Assembly: GCA_905331475.1 (NCBI GenBank)
Contig: CAJNYU010004343.1
Coordinates: 41,110 to 105,109 of the forward strand
Source of the DNA: Rotaria socialis
Lineage: Eukaryota > Rotifera > Eurotatoria > Philodinida > Philodinidae
Length of the DNA stretch: 64,000 nt
Reading direction: 5' to 3'
Positions 26,301-38,999 of the stretch are shown here, piece by piece (the first letter of the stretch is position 1; every line of letters starts with the position of its first letter). The position numbers and the translations under genes were made by a program. Below the pieces are notes generated by a model, which saw only the letters and a program-made list of their open reading frames with translations, was not told the origin of the DNA and ran no database searches.

Positions 26301-29300
26301 GATGTGGAGTTTTTTCTCGATCGAGATAATTGTCAACATTCAGATAGATATCAGCTGTTATTTCATCAATACGAAATACATCGGAACCATCAATCGATTT
26401 TGTATTCAATGTTAATGCATAGCGTGTTGTGTTTTCGGATAGTTTATCATAATCTGTAGCTTTTATTCTCAAGCCTTCAACACGTGTTCCAGCGCGAGCA
26501 TTTTCAGGTATATGTCCCATTGGATCAACATCGATGAACATGGCTAAATGAAAGAAAAAAAAACAGGGTTTAATAAATTTTGAAAAAATTGAGAGAAAAA
26601 AAATCTTACGAGGCAAATCGTTAATATCTTTGACGATGATTTTCAACCATGACGCATTCTTTTTCGAACCCATATCTTCTCGTCCATCTTCATCAGCTGC
26701 AATAATAGTTAACAACCATTCATCGAAACCATTCGGTGGATCACGGTCAAGTTCTTGTTTCAAATGAATTGTACCATTTAATGGATGAATTTCAAAAAAT
26801 TGAGTATACAATGGATTTGATGATGTTAGCGTATAACGAATCGGTAATTTTAATGGACGACCAAAATCAGGATCAATAGCTTCGACTTTATAAATTACTC
26901 GAGATGAATATGGTTGCTGAGAAGCATATTCATCAAAGAGATCTTCTGGCGCTTTGATTGCTGTTGATATTCGTTTTTTATTGAAATCTTTTTGTTTTCT
27001 ATAAGTACGAGAATCTCGTTTTATTCGTGATGGCTGTCGGATAATCATTTGATCATAGTCAACTGTTTGTCGACCTTCCTCGACAATAATTTCCTTTGGT
27101 AAATTAAGAAAACGTGGCGGATTATCATTTGCATCTTCAACGATGACTGTTAGAATTGTTCGAGCACGATGTTCGTTATTCGAATCGCTAACTTGAACTT
27201 CCACACTATGTTGTTGAACACGTTCATAATCAAGAGCTGAAGCTAAATAAACTTCACCCGTATTTTCTTTGACGGCAAAAGCCGATGCTTCTTGTTCGTT
27301 GGCAATCGAAAATGTTAAAATATCATCTGTATCAATATCACTGACATTCAAATGGAAGATTGTTGTTCCTGGTTCAGCATCTTCCATGACTTTCGTAAAG
27401 TATGGTAAATTATTGAATTGCGGCTAGATTACAAAAACAAAAAATTATTCAATCTGATTAAGACTTCATAGTTTACTAACACAATTTGATAATTCAATTT
27501 TGATGAATCATTGACTTGTCGTCACTCTAGAGTCAACGCCTCCCGGGTACGTACAGTGTCTTTTCCGTACTTCTGATAACTTTATTTCCGCTATCCCCGC
27601 ATTATAAGTGACTCGAACTCATGATCTTTTTCTTTAAGCTCCTGAGAATAGACTTGTTAAAGTCGGCCGATTCTAAATTCTTATCTTCGCTTACGAGAAA
27701 AAATTCTGCACTTATGTTTAAAGCTTTACATGTGCTCTATAATATAGTTCACTGAATATTATAGCAAACTTCACTTCAATATTTAATTTCGGTTTTGACA
27801 GATATCGAAAATTTAGTAAAAGAAAATGCACCAGTCATAATTCAATAGTGATTTTCCGAAGAAAAAAACCGAAGCGTGACTTACCGCATTATCGTTTCTA
27901 TCGAGTACTTCAATAATAACTGGTACACGATGTTCAGTGACGCAAATTTGAATTGTTGGATTTGCATCAGCACCTGATGATGAGGACGACGATTGAGATT
28001 GAGATTCTTTCGTATTTTGTCCACTGCATCGATCGGATGGTAGAATATTTTTTGCGAAAACATCAAATACAAAACGACGATCTGCCGGATTATCATAATC
28101 GAATTGTCGTTGAACGCTAATCCAACCGGTTTCAGGATCAATCGAAACAATACCTTGACATGACAACGAATTCGATAGTGGACTATTATAATGATATTGA
28201 AGATTTTGTTGATTACCTAAAATAAAAGGAGAACAATAAATAATTCATTAAGTTCTTTTTCTTCTCTCTTCTTCTTACCATCATTTGCACATCGGATAAA
28301 ATAGGTTGTATTTCGATTTTTAGGATCTATATCTTTATCTTCAGCTTGAACACGTAATAGATTATCTTTAACTTCATTTTCATAAATTTGTGCACGATAT
28401 GAACTAACATTAAACATTGGAATATTATCATTTGAATCGACAATCTCAATTTCATAGATACTCTCCAATGATAACGCTTCCATAGCGGCATTTTTCGCAC
28501 GAATCTTAAATTGATATCGTGTGCAACCCGTTGGCGGATCAGCATCAATCGGTTGATAGATAACTAAACGTGCAATATTACGTCCGCTTTCGTCCGGCGT
28601 CAATAGAAAAGGTATGCGAGGTTTTTCACTAGCTAATGCAACATTTGAACAAGTCCAATTGAATGGTTCCATTTCGAAAATAACCTTTTTCGATGAATCA
28701 TTTGCAATCGATGCTTTAAATGTGTCGATAACAATATTTTGTTGAGCTAATTCAACAACTTTCATAACACGTTGAAATGTTAAGGCAGTTTCAGGTGCCC
28801 AAAATGGCGGTTCGAAACCATCTTGAGATAATTGAAATTGAATTTTACGTTCAACACATTTCGGTGGGCCATCGTCAGGTGAATCGCAGACTTTGACAAC
28901 AAGGCAGTATTTTATTTGTAGATTTATTGGATTATTTACATTCGATGAACGCGTAGAAATAACACCTGATTGAGAATCAATGACGAAATACTGAATACCA
29001 TTGGAACAATCAGTACGAGATTCAAGAGTAAAATATAACTGAGCATTTTTTCCACTATCTTCATCCTTGGCACGAACAACAAGAACAGGATAATTGAAAT
29101 TAACACGTTTTTCCATTTTGATCGAAATTAAATCATTGTCACGCGCCGGTGATGTTATTACAGGAGCACTAAACGAAAGCAAATAAGCATTTCTTTTCTT
29201 CATGCAAATAGTCTACACATTAGAGTATAGAAAACAGTCAAGGTGTACCGCCGACTGTGATTAACCTATAAACTTATTAGAGTTGCCACTGAGAAAAATA

Positions 29301-32300
29301 TGGCATTCACTTATGTAAATGCTGATTAGGACGCTGATGCAGTTGTTCAATTGTAGACGGAATCATCAATGATTTCTACGTCTTGAACTCATTCTTAATT
29401 CAACTGCTTTGTACTCATGCTGTTAATTTACGTATCTGTATGAAACTCGAAAAGTACTTGTAATAAATCATGTGGATCACAAATCACTCTACAGGAGGTA
29501 AAGAGTTTAAGTGGTATTTTCCATGTCAGCATGAAACCTGATGGAGATGTGAAACTCTCAAAAGAAAAAAAAAAGAAAAGCGTGTCAGGTACACTTTCCT
29601 TAGGAATTTTTTTGTCTCTGTAAAATTTTAGATTAAAATGTGAGAAAACTTACTGATCATTAATATCTTCTACGGTGATTTTTAAAATACAATGAGTTGA
29701 ACGCGAATTCGATGGATCTTTATCTTGTGCAAATATTGTCATTGTATATTCACTAAATCCAGATTTCAAATGTTTTAATTTCTTCTTATTCGTAACCACA
29801 CCAGTGTCAGGATCGATAGAAAACATATCTGAATCTTGTTGCGGATCATTTGTACCCTTTAATGAAAATTGTATTTCACCATTTAAACCACGATCTTGAT
29901 CTGTTGCATTGATTTTTATTATGGCAGTATTTACTGTTGCATTTTCACGTATAGACGCAATAATCATTCCCTGTTCACATTGTTCAATACGTGGCTAAAA
30001 TGAAAATTGACTTGTACATTTTTTTTAAACAAAAGAAAAAGTTCATTACTGTATGATCATTCACATCATAGATTGTTATTAAAAGCTGCGCTTGAGATGC
30101 ATGCCCAAGACGATCAGATGCTTGCATAGTTAAATTATAGAATTCTCTGTCGGGTAGAAGTGGCTGTTCGAGAATAACTCGACCACCCCCTGGACTTGTT
30201 ATAATACGAAATGGATTGTATTGAGTTGTTGGTAAAAATTGTACCGTAACAGAATCATTATATTCAGTATCGACAACATCAACAAAAACAACTAAAGAAA
30301 GAAAAAAAAATTTTAAAGACTTCGCAAAAACAAATTATCTCTCTATTTACTAAATGTTCCTCGTTGTGCATTTTCTGCAATTGTTTTCTGTACTGGATTT
30401 TCTTTAAATACAGGTGGCTAAAAATGAATATAGACAAAAATAAATGCCATAAAAATTAATTTGAAAAATATAAAAATTTACCTCATCATTAACATCAGTA
30501 ATTGTGATATAAATTTGAGCTTCGGATTGTAATGATTGTGGTTGTCCATTATCACGTGCAATAATTTTTAATTTATACTGACGATCTAATGGCGATAAAG
30601 ATTCATAATCTAGACGTTCTTTAGCGATAAGATATGCTTGAATATTATTCGATGTTGACACACGAGTATCATTATAGATGGAAAATTTTCCATATGGATC
30701 AATTAAATCAAGAGTTATATTTGAATTTAGTGTATTTCGAGCATCGTCGTCAGTAACAGTGAAATTAATGATCGGAGTATTCAATGGATAATCTTCAGAG
30801 ATCTGAGGAGTATAATAAGTTTGTTTAAAAGTTGGAATTTTATCGTTGATATCAATGACATAAATTTCAATTTCAACATGTGATTGTAATTGCCAACCAC
30901 TTAATTCTTTCACAACACCTAAAATTCAAAATATAATTTTAATAAAAGTTCCGAGCTTCACGTTTCACATAGAACAATGATTTCCATGCCTTCAAAGCGC
31001 TAACCACGACTGGAAGAGAAATTCTTTCATTGGCGCAAACACTTTCTTAAAGATTTCCAGAAGGCTCGTAAGAGCTAACTGTTCAGCAATAATATAAAGT
31101 CTGTCGAAGAGTGACACTTCGGAACTTTCTCATCGTCACTTTCGAGATCTTCTATGAGCCTCTCCTACGCACGCGTCTCAGGCTAGATCTCCAATGAATA
31201 AATTTACCTGTGAAATATTTTGTATTATTATTATGTTGATCTGAATATCGTAGCATTTTTAAAATTTTAATTGATCCTTCAGTTTCATCAATTTTAAATT
31301 CATACATATCTCCACTGTTTCCGCTCATTGACGGGCGATTTGGTTGTGAACCATCAATAATTGATTGTTGTAGAAAATATCTTAGATTTTCACTTTTGGT
31401 TGAAAATGATTTTGCTCTTATAGTTCCAATTATACTCGATGGTTGAGTATATTCGCTAACATTGAAAACGTAACGTTCCTTAAAAAACCTCGGTTCAAAT
31501 CGATCAGTACGAATAACTAAATGAGCTTCATTCGAACGAGACATTGATAAAACTTGTGAATTCAAATCGATGGCTCGCACAGTTAAATTATATGTGGGCG
31601 AAAGTAATTGTTGATTTGAATGTGTTGTTAATGTACCATCCGATGATAAATGAAATAGATTTTTATCGCCTTGTACAATTTCATAGGTTAATTTTGATGT
31701 TGTATCAGGATCGAAAGCTTTAAAACGAAAAACAGATGTTTCAGGCCGAGCACTTTTTTCAACATAACCAAAATAGGTCCCATATTGATATGGTTCATCC
31801 ATAATCCAACGTGGCGGTTCATCATTAATATCATCGATAATCAATTGTATATCTTCAGTTTTATTAACACGTGTTAAATTCATCCCACCATTTTGTTGTT
31901 CTAATATTAAACAATGAAATTGAAACGTGACCGTTTGAAAATATTCATAATCGAATGGACGTAAAACTGATAATAATCCTTTTTCGTTGATATGAAGACG
32001 TTCACGTAGAAATGATTCATATTTCATTGGAAATTGAAATGTTTGTTCTAAATGATCTTTTGATGTTTGTTCACGGCAATATTTTATTTCCGATATTGAG
32101 CCAATATAGGATTCATTAAAACGAATTGTTATACGACTTGGCGGTTGAACTGATTGTTGACGGCGATGACGATTTGATTGAGTCTAAAAAGAAAATATTT
32201 TAAATTATTATTAATCATATATACCTAATCGGAAGTAATTAGAAATGTATTTTGCTTCGATGATTTTCTGACTTAGTTCTTATAATTAGTTCTTCAAACG

Positions 32301-34443
32301 AGAAAAAGTGTCCTCTTTGACTAACTGACAACTCACAGCGGCATTTTCTTTTATTAGATTCTTTGCATATGCTGCTGCTACTCAGCGGGAGTTTCTCAAC
32401 ATGTTACTCGAGGCGTCCTTTACATGACACTGTAAACATATCGTGAGAAACATTATTTTAATGGGAAAACTAGTCATGGTATTATAAAATGCACTTTTAC
32501 TCTTGTTTAGAACTCTTTATGTGAAAATCAACAAGTGTCTATTATGTAGGACAAAATAGGTGTAAAATTAAATACTCATTATTGCGTTTGATGGTTAGAG
32601 GGGTTCATTTTTGTAACATCTCTCTCTCTCTCTCTATTAAACATGACTTTGCGGTACTTACAAAAGGAATAGTATGTAGAGAAATGGGTCAAATTAATCA
32701 ACGAAAAAAGTTACGAAAAAACACAGTTAAAATTTCAAGTGTACTAAAAGCTTATGATTCACTTCAATGTAGACACTTTATTTGACATAAGCCTTACAAA
32801 AGCATCAGTCGGATTGATTAATCTCTTTAGGTTTTAGATTCTATTCATAAAAATAGACCTCACAAGATTATGACAAAATTAAGACATGTTTAATATTTCT
32901 TCGAGCTCTACTAGAATTTCATTTATACAACATGATATTTTGTTAATAAATTTATTGATGATAAAAACCATAGCTGAAAATGAATCGTTATAACTCTATA
33001 GAGAACATTTATACTTTAGGGTGTATACTCTAAAAGTAATTATTCGCTTCAAGCAGCTTCTTTATTAGGAAACCTTAAGAGATCGTCGAATATATTCGAC
33101 AACAACAAAAAGTCTATTTGTCTTTTCATTTTGTTTGCCGTCGAGTAGAAGTTCTCAAGTAAAAAATCATTATTTATTTTACTTCAAAAAAAATATTTAG
33201 GTTCAGTATTGTTCACATCAGAGTCTTCCGGTAGCGCTCTTAATTAGCGATACGAAATAAAGACAAGAATATTTTTTTGTCTGAACAAAAACCGGAAGCG
33301 AATGTCACATCTCATCAGACGATAAATCGTGATGTTTAACTGTTCTAGACCTTTTCTCCTAATTTCATAAGCAACTATTCATTTAATCAAGCGACATTTG
33401 CCAATAGGGAATTAATCACTTGATCTATTCTATCTTCTATAACAAAACATAACTCTTTTCTTTGGTACGCGCTTATCATATAACCTTTCATAATAAGTAA
33501 TTAAAAAATCTTACCATCGATATTTTTTCTTGTTGATAATTAATTCTTTTTCTTCTGTCTTCGCCAATTCGATTAATCCAATCAATATTTGTAGTTTTAA
33601 TAGAATTTTTAAAACAAATTTGATCAAATATTATTTTAGCATACGCATGTTTCGTTTTATCAAATACATCATAGCATTTAATAAGCAGTTCATGTAAATT
33701 TGTGCATTGATTTGTCGACGAAGATATTTCTCCTGTTCTTTGATTAATATTCAATGGTACCGATGAATCAATAAATTCATAATTAACAATCGACGGTGAT
33801 AAACATTCGATCCTAGGGAATCGATGTACGGAAAATGACATCGGATCAATATGATAAACTGGAGACGTAAAAACTGCATCGTTCGATGTATCGATAATTG
33901 CGTAGTAAATTTTAAGAATCGACGACTACAAAGAAAACATCAAATCCGTACGAATTATTTTTATATACACATTAACCAGGCAAATTAACCTCTACCCCCT
34001 CGCTATTATTTTTGTTGCTACTAAACTAGTGTCTGTTGTATAGGAACAAAACGGTCCAACTTCGCGTGTAGACTACAGTAATGTGACATCGAACAATTTG
34101 ATTAGATCAGAGTAGAATATTAAAAAAAAAAGATTTTCTTTACTTGATTTCGATTTATTGTACATAGTAATTGTTGTTGCTGCTTGAAATTTCTATTTCG
34201 TATGGTTTTATTTAATATTAAATCACCATATTTTGTATCAATATCGATATTTAATTCGCGGCTTTGCTGTAAACATTGAGTAAATTCATTGGATCGACTT
34301 GGCTTTGTTTCTTCAAGTAAGACAAAACCACGTTGAGCATTCTTTGGCACAATTAAAACATCGGTATTAATCGATAATAATTCTACTAATGGCGGGAGAA
34401 GGAAAAATAAAGCTATTAAATAAAATAGATGATGATAATACAT
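20380..34443 (-). CDS. CadN: Classical type III cadherin, N-cadherin-like
   Basis: Calcium-dependent homophilic adhesion receptor linking to beta-catenin. Seventeen exons by my model: 34144-34443, 33515-33925, 31208-32183, 30482-30918, 30351-30417, 30050-30291, 29654-29994, 28279-29168, 27885-28216, 26610-27423, 26197-26543, 25175-25994, 24258-24770, 23465-24196, 22637-23119, 21694-22364 and 20380-21498. They sum to 3165 codons, close to fly CadN. Order: signal peptide (YYHHLFYLIALFFLLPP), about 15-16 cadherin repeats (15 linkers, mostly DxND-type, such as DANDNPPRF and DVNDNHPRF), a membrane-proximal region, EGF-like, LamG, EGF, LamG, EGF-like domains, one TM helix (about 20998-21075), then a catenin-binding tail (DDEIRDNIINYDEEG; LEYLTHMGPKFQNIAKLY). 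Fly CadN has the same tail plan. An inserted basic segment with RIKRD sits in one repeat (exon 26610-27423). All exon phases agree. Confidence 0.92.
32184..33514 (-). other. Largest intron of the cadherin gene
   Basis: A 1.33-kb intron between exons 2 and 3. It holds a short CT run near 32622 but no recognisable coding or structured element. Confidence 0.5.
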
Positions 34444-36890
34444 TGTATCTATTTGTATTTCTAAAAAGAAACAACTAAAAAACAAAATTAAAGCTAACAG
34501 AATAGAGTTCACTAACAATAGACTAGCGCGGACACTTGTAGAAAGAGAGTATGTTGAGAAAAGAAAGAAGGATGTGTGTGCGTATGTGTGTCTGTTCTGT
34601 TCAATGATGATGAACCAGTTCTGTACGTACACGCTTAGCCTCATTCGCCATCCACAAATTGAGCCGGTCATAAAGAGAAAAGAAAGGAAAAAAAGGGAGA
34701 GGAGAGATATACATGTATACGCATATATAGTTACTCCAGCCGCCGTAAAATGATCGATTTTTATTGTCCAAACGAGTGCGGGTGAACGAACGAATGGTAG
34801 GTCGCAAGAAAAAAGGAAGAGACAAGGACGGCAGCACGAACGTACAATATATATATATATATACATTTGTGTTCGACCCTCAAGAGTCAAATGAACAGAC
34901 GAGAAGAACGAGAAAGCATCGCCAGATGGCCAGTCAACTCAATGTTCGATTTGTCTTTCTAGCATTAGGATGTATGTTTTAGCAAATAATAAAAAGCTAG
35001 AACATAGCGTAGCCACTATAAAACAAAGCAGATGACAGCCACGATAAGGCGTAAGACATATCGCCAAAGATTATTTCTCGAACATAATTTCTTTGCCTTC
35101 TATACAAATAGACAAGAAAAAAAGAAAAAATTTGTCTGCATTATCAGGTCACTATAACATCAATTACCTAGAGGATGATTTGAGTAGTGAAGAAAAAAAG
35201 AAGATCTATTGCTCAATCTATTTTTTATATAATCAAGAATGTTTATTTAAATCATGATTTTTTTATGACATGAATTTTTGACATATGAAAACAATGTTTT
35301 TCTTTATCACGTAAAATAAAATGTTTTGTACTTCGTTATATATTTCCTATTCTGTATGTTATATACCCTTTAGTGCCGAATTGTTTGAAGTATATAGTTC
35401 CGTCTATCACACCTCGTTCGATCATTTTTATTATTCTATTGTCCTCACCTCATCATATCAAACGCATTCGGGCGTCAAACACAAACAAGAGACGACGACT
35501 ATGCATCTAAGGCTCCCTCTTCTTTTCTTTCTTACGCTTACAGTCATGAGCTTATTGTTGAGCATATATGCAGTAAAAAAACCGAGTCGTCTACAGTTCT
35601 CGTTTACTTATAACGACAAGAAGAAGAAGAAGAAGAAGAAGAAGAAGATAAAGAACAAAAGAAGAAAACTTCTATATAGTGAATGCAAAAGAAACGAGTT
35701 CCATCGTTCGCCAAACGTACATATAAATGAAGAGTGAGCGTTCAGCAGCTGCAACGGCAGGATGAACTTTTGAGCAAGCAAGAGAGAAAGAAAAAAATCG
35801 AGAGAATAAAAGAAGGTCATGAGCGCGAGCAAACGAGCGACAAGAGAAGTTATTCTGTAGTAAGCAGATATAGCGCTTCTCCAATTACGAATAATGACAT
35901 TCTGATATCTATATGTATGGCAGACACGCGACACAATGAATTGTAGTATATTCATACGTCTGGTGCTTTTTGACGTGTTTCGGTTTCTTTTTTTGTTATA
36001 ATAAATGTACAGAGGAATAATTAAATGACATTTAACCAATGCAATCTTCATCTTTGACCCATATCCAAATAAACATATTGCGATAACAGCAGGGAATAAA
36101 TGCTTATGGCTTATAGACACAAAGAGGCAATAATGAAAAATGACCGTCTGCAGTAATCAAAAAATGGCAACCTGTTGGGAAAATGAATTAAAGATGATAA
36201 GAAACAAATAAATATTTCTTTCTTGTTTTTTAATTGTATCCGAAATAAATCGATTCATTATAGAGCAGAACGCTGCATACAGTGGATGTTACTTTTCATC
36301 AAGCGTCATCACAAAACAGAAAATGCAATTTTTTATTCTATCAAAGTCAAAGTAGAATCGAAAACTGACAAACGAAAGAATCTTGATTAATGAAAAACAT
36401 AAAGAACTGAATGGTGTTATTTTTGATTGAATGAACACATCATGTTTATTATATTCATTCTATGTAGCCTAGTTACAATGAAAGATACTCGAAGAGAGAG
36501 AACCTATTCAATTGTTAAAAAAATATAAAAATGACTTATTCAAAGTGTCTGTTATAGGTGAAGAAACATTTCAAAAAAATAAATAGAAACTGTCAAGATG
36601 ACAGAACATCGAACAGAGAGTTACTTTTATTTTGAGTTCATTGCATTAAAACAAAACAAAAACGGCTACACATGATAGTGTTGAAAAGCTAATTTAATTC
36701 AGTAGAACTTGATTATATATCGAGATAAAAAATAAATTTCTATATCGTTGTCAGTCATGCATGATTGCTCATAATTTATCACAAATTGCCAAACCTATGA
36801 ACATTATTTATAATCGAATATTCGAACAAATACGAAGAGAAACAAAATCGTAATACTAATATCGATATAAACTTCGTGAAATAGTTCGAT
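34444..36890. other. Cadherin upstream region
   Basis: About 2.4 kb between the cadherin start codon and the stop of the next minus-strand gene. A TA run lies near 34846-34862 and a GAA trinucleotide array at about 35618-35648. Several ORFs of 70-170 codons overlap these arrays and are low-complexity, with no family resemblance. Expected to hold the cadherin promoter and 5' UTR. Confidence 0.5.
35618..35648. repeat. (GAA)n microsatellite
   Basis: Tandem AAG/GAA trinucleotide array. The poly-Lys and poly-Phe ORFs on either strand here are its translation, not genes. Confidence 0.88.
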
Positions 36891-38615
36891 TCATTGTTCG
36901 TTATTAGGTCGACGAAATATATTAATTCTTGATAGTTCGATCTGAGTTTTAACTTCATAGAAACTTGTTTTAATATGCAGCCAAACAAAATCAAAATAGG
37001 ACCATGAAAAAGCAAATAAAATTTGCAGAAGATTATCAAGATAATTTACTAGAGGTAGATGAACGAATAGAAGTTGTACGAAACGATAAATCATCGGGAA
37101 TATAATTACTAATGTACATATGAATGTTATCATTGCAGTTGAGATTGGTAGTAAGAAATAGTTGTTATAGCAAGCATAAACATAAACGCTAACTATTATA
37201 CTTGTACATAAGGATGTTAACATTCTTAGACTTTCTAACCCATGTGTTAATAATAATCGGCCGATAAGTAAATAACTCAATAGAGATAGTATTAAACGTA
37301 AGAAAATATCTAATGGACGTATTGTTAGAAGGCAAATGGTGATTAACATGTTGCATAAATGTAATATAAAACATTTAGTCGGTTCATGAATATATGTGAT
37401 ACTAAAATATGTTTTAATAAATTGAGATATTTTCTGGTTGATTGTTTCTCGAAGTACTTGTAATTTTGATCCAATACGATTGCAGGACTTAATAGTTGAA
37501 CGGCGTAGTACATGATATAACAATGGATAGATCAAAGCGAAATAGAATGTTAAGTTCATAGTTAAAAGGAAAAATTTCGAAATGAAATGATCGTCAATAC
37601 GTTGATAAACAATCGATTTACTGAGAATGATTAATGAAAATAAAAACATAATCATGCTCGGCTGAAACGATATTAAATATGTTAAATTTGAATATAGATA
37701 AATAAATAGAAAATTTATCATTGCTATTGTTAATATCCAAGAAACATTATCGCTTAAACAAGCCATAAAAACATGATATATCAAATAGAATGTGATAAAT
37801 AAATTAACAGCTTCGCAATAAAATCGTTTATAGTAATTATTTGATTCAAAAAATGCTCGAAAATTTAATAATGTCATGTTATGTATAAATTGTTGAACTG
37901 AATTACATGTTAAAAGATTGTTCAATAATGGAAATAAAAATGTTGTCAATAAAAGTGTTAACGGAATATTTAAAAATGATTTTATTGGCGCTATATAATA
38001 TTGTATTATAATTGCAAATATAAACGGATGAAGATCCCGATCGATGGCTTCAAGTATATGCCATAATGTTGTCGTTACAAGAATTATTGTAGTTATTGCA
38101 ATGCATGAATTAAAACTAATGCCAAAGAATAAATATGAATATATTTCATAGCCACAAAAAATTGCTGGGCCTATTGAACCATATTTTAACATCATATGAA
38201 TACTTTCAATGGGCCATAGTTTTTGATTCGATTGAAATGTCCACGTTGATGGTAGTATTTGACGAAGTTTTGTACTTTGTGGTCGAAGAATTTGGTCAGA
38301 GAAAAAGGCGACAATTTTAAACCAATATTTAACTGATTTATTTATAATAGGTAGAATATAGATGAGTAGAAATGGTATTATGTACCAATAGTTGAGAAGA
38401 AAAATCGATAAGCCACTTGTTAACCAAACGAGCGTATGTTGGCAATGATATCTATAACATACTTGAGCGCCAAGTGCTAAACTAATGATTGAAGCTGACA
38501 TTTTAAGGAGAATATCATTTTCATAAGCATAGTACATGAGATTTTTAGCATAAAGTTTTAAAACCGTAAATGGTCCGACAATCGCATACATCAACAGAAT
38601 GAGCGGTGACGCCAT
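36891..38615 (-). CDS. Uncharacterised intronless multi-pass membrane protein
   Basis: I do not recognise this protein. A single ORF of 574 aa starts with MASPLILLMYAIVGPFTVLK and ends in a polar tail (ELSRINIFRRPNNEQ). By eye it has about 14-15 strongly hydrophobic segments separated by short loops, so it is a polytopic membrane protein. Longer polar loops occur around residues 95-145 (rich in Lys, Ser, Trp) and 375-405 (basic: RRSTIKSCNRIGSK). No MFS, GPCR, ABC, ion-channel or acyltransferase signature was found. The lack of introns contrasts with the split genes on both sides, so it may be an old retrocopy or a lineage-specific gene. Its ATG is 385 bp beyond the end of the KIF26-like gene on the same strand. 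Length and sustained hydrophobic periodicity with no stop argue that it is a real gene. Confidence 0.75.
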   Translation of the reverse strand: MASPLILLMYAIVGPFTVLKLYAKNLMYYAYENDILLKMSASIISLALGAQVCYRYHCQHTLVWLTSGLSIFLLNYWYIIPFLLIYILPIINKSVKYWFKIVAFFSDQILRPQSTKLRQILPSTWTFQSNQKLWPIESIHMMLKYGSIGPAIFCGYEIYSYLFFGISFNSCIAITTIILVTTTLWHILEAIDRDLHPFIFAIIIQYYIAPIKSFLNIPLTLLLTTFLFPLLNNLLTCNSVQQFIHNMTLLNFRAFFESNNYYKRFYCEAVNLFITFYLIYHVFMACLSDNVSWILTIAMINFLFIYLYSNLTYLISFQPSMIMFLFSLIILSKSIVYQRIDDHFISKFFLLTMNLTFYFALIYPLLYHVLRRSTIKSCNRIGSKLQVLRETINQKISQFIKTYFSITYIHEPTKCFILHLCNMLITICLLTIRPLDIFLRLILSLLSYLLIGRLLLTHGLESLRMLTSLCTSIIVSVYVYACYNNYFLLPISTAMITFICTLVIIFPMIYRFVQLLFVHLPLVNYLDNLLQILFAFSWSYFDFVWLHIKTSFYEVKTQIELSRINIFRRPNNEQ

Positions 38616-38999
38616 GTTGTTATTAAGTTTGCGACACTGCAGCTCGAAGAAAACGATGAAAATTTATGCTTCTTCTCGCACACCGTCTGTATGTGACATG
38701 CACGTAGCATTTTTTTTTCACCTGTAGGAATGCAATAAAATCGTGCGACTACAATCGTGTGACAAATAGAAAGCACATTGCGTATGTATTGCAGTTATTT
38801 GTGCAATGTTTTTGTATTATGAAAACCGTAAAGTTTATAGACGGTTGAATCGTGTTTTTTATCCTGCTGCTTTTAATATATATTTATTTATAAATAAGCG
38901 TATTGGCTTTGCTATATATCAAATAAGAAATTATATAAAAACAAAAGAAACAATAATATACACATTAATCTTTTTTTAAATTTATTGATCTCTCTCATT
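38616..38999. other. Spacer between the membrane protein and the KIF26-like gene
   Basis: A 384-bp spacer. It contains the 3' UTR of the KIF26-like gene (minus-strand AATAAA, complement of about 38883-38888) and the presumed promoter of the membrane-protein gene. One short minus-strand ORF (38591-38776) overlaps the start of the latter and looks spurious. Confidence 0.45.

Noticed and set aside
35321-36120. ORFs of 70-170 codons upstream of the cadherin gene
   Set aside because: They depend on the GAA array and other low-complexity DNA and show no domain or splice continuity.
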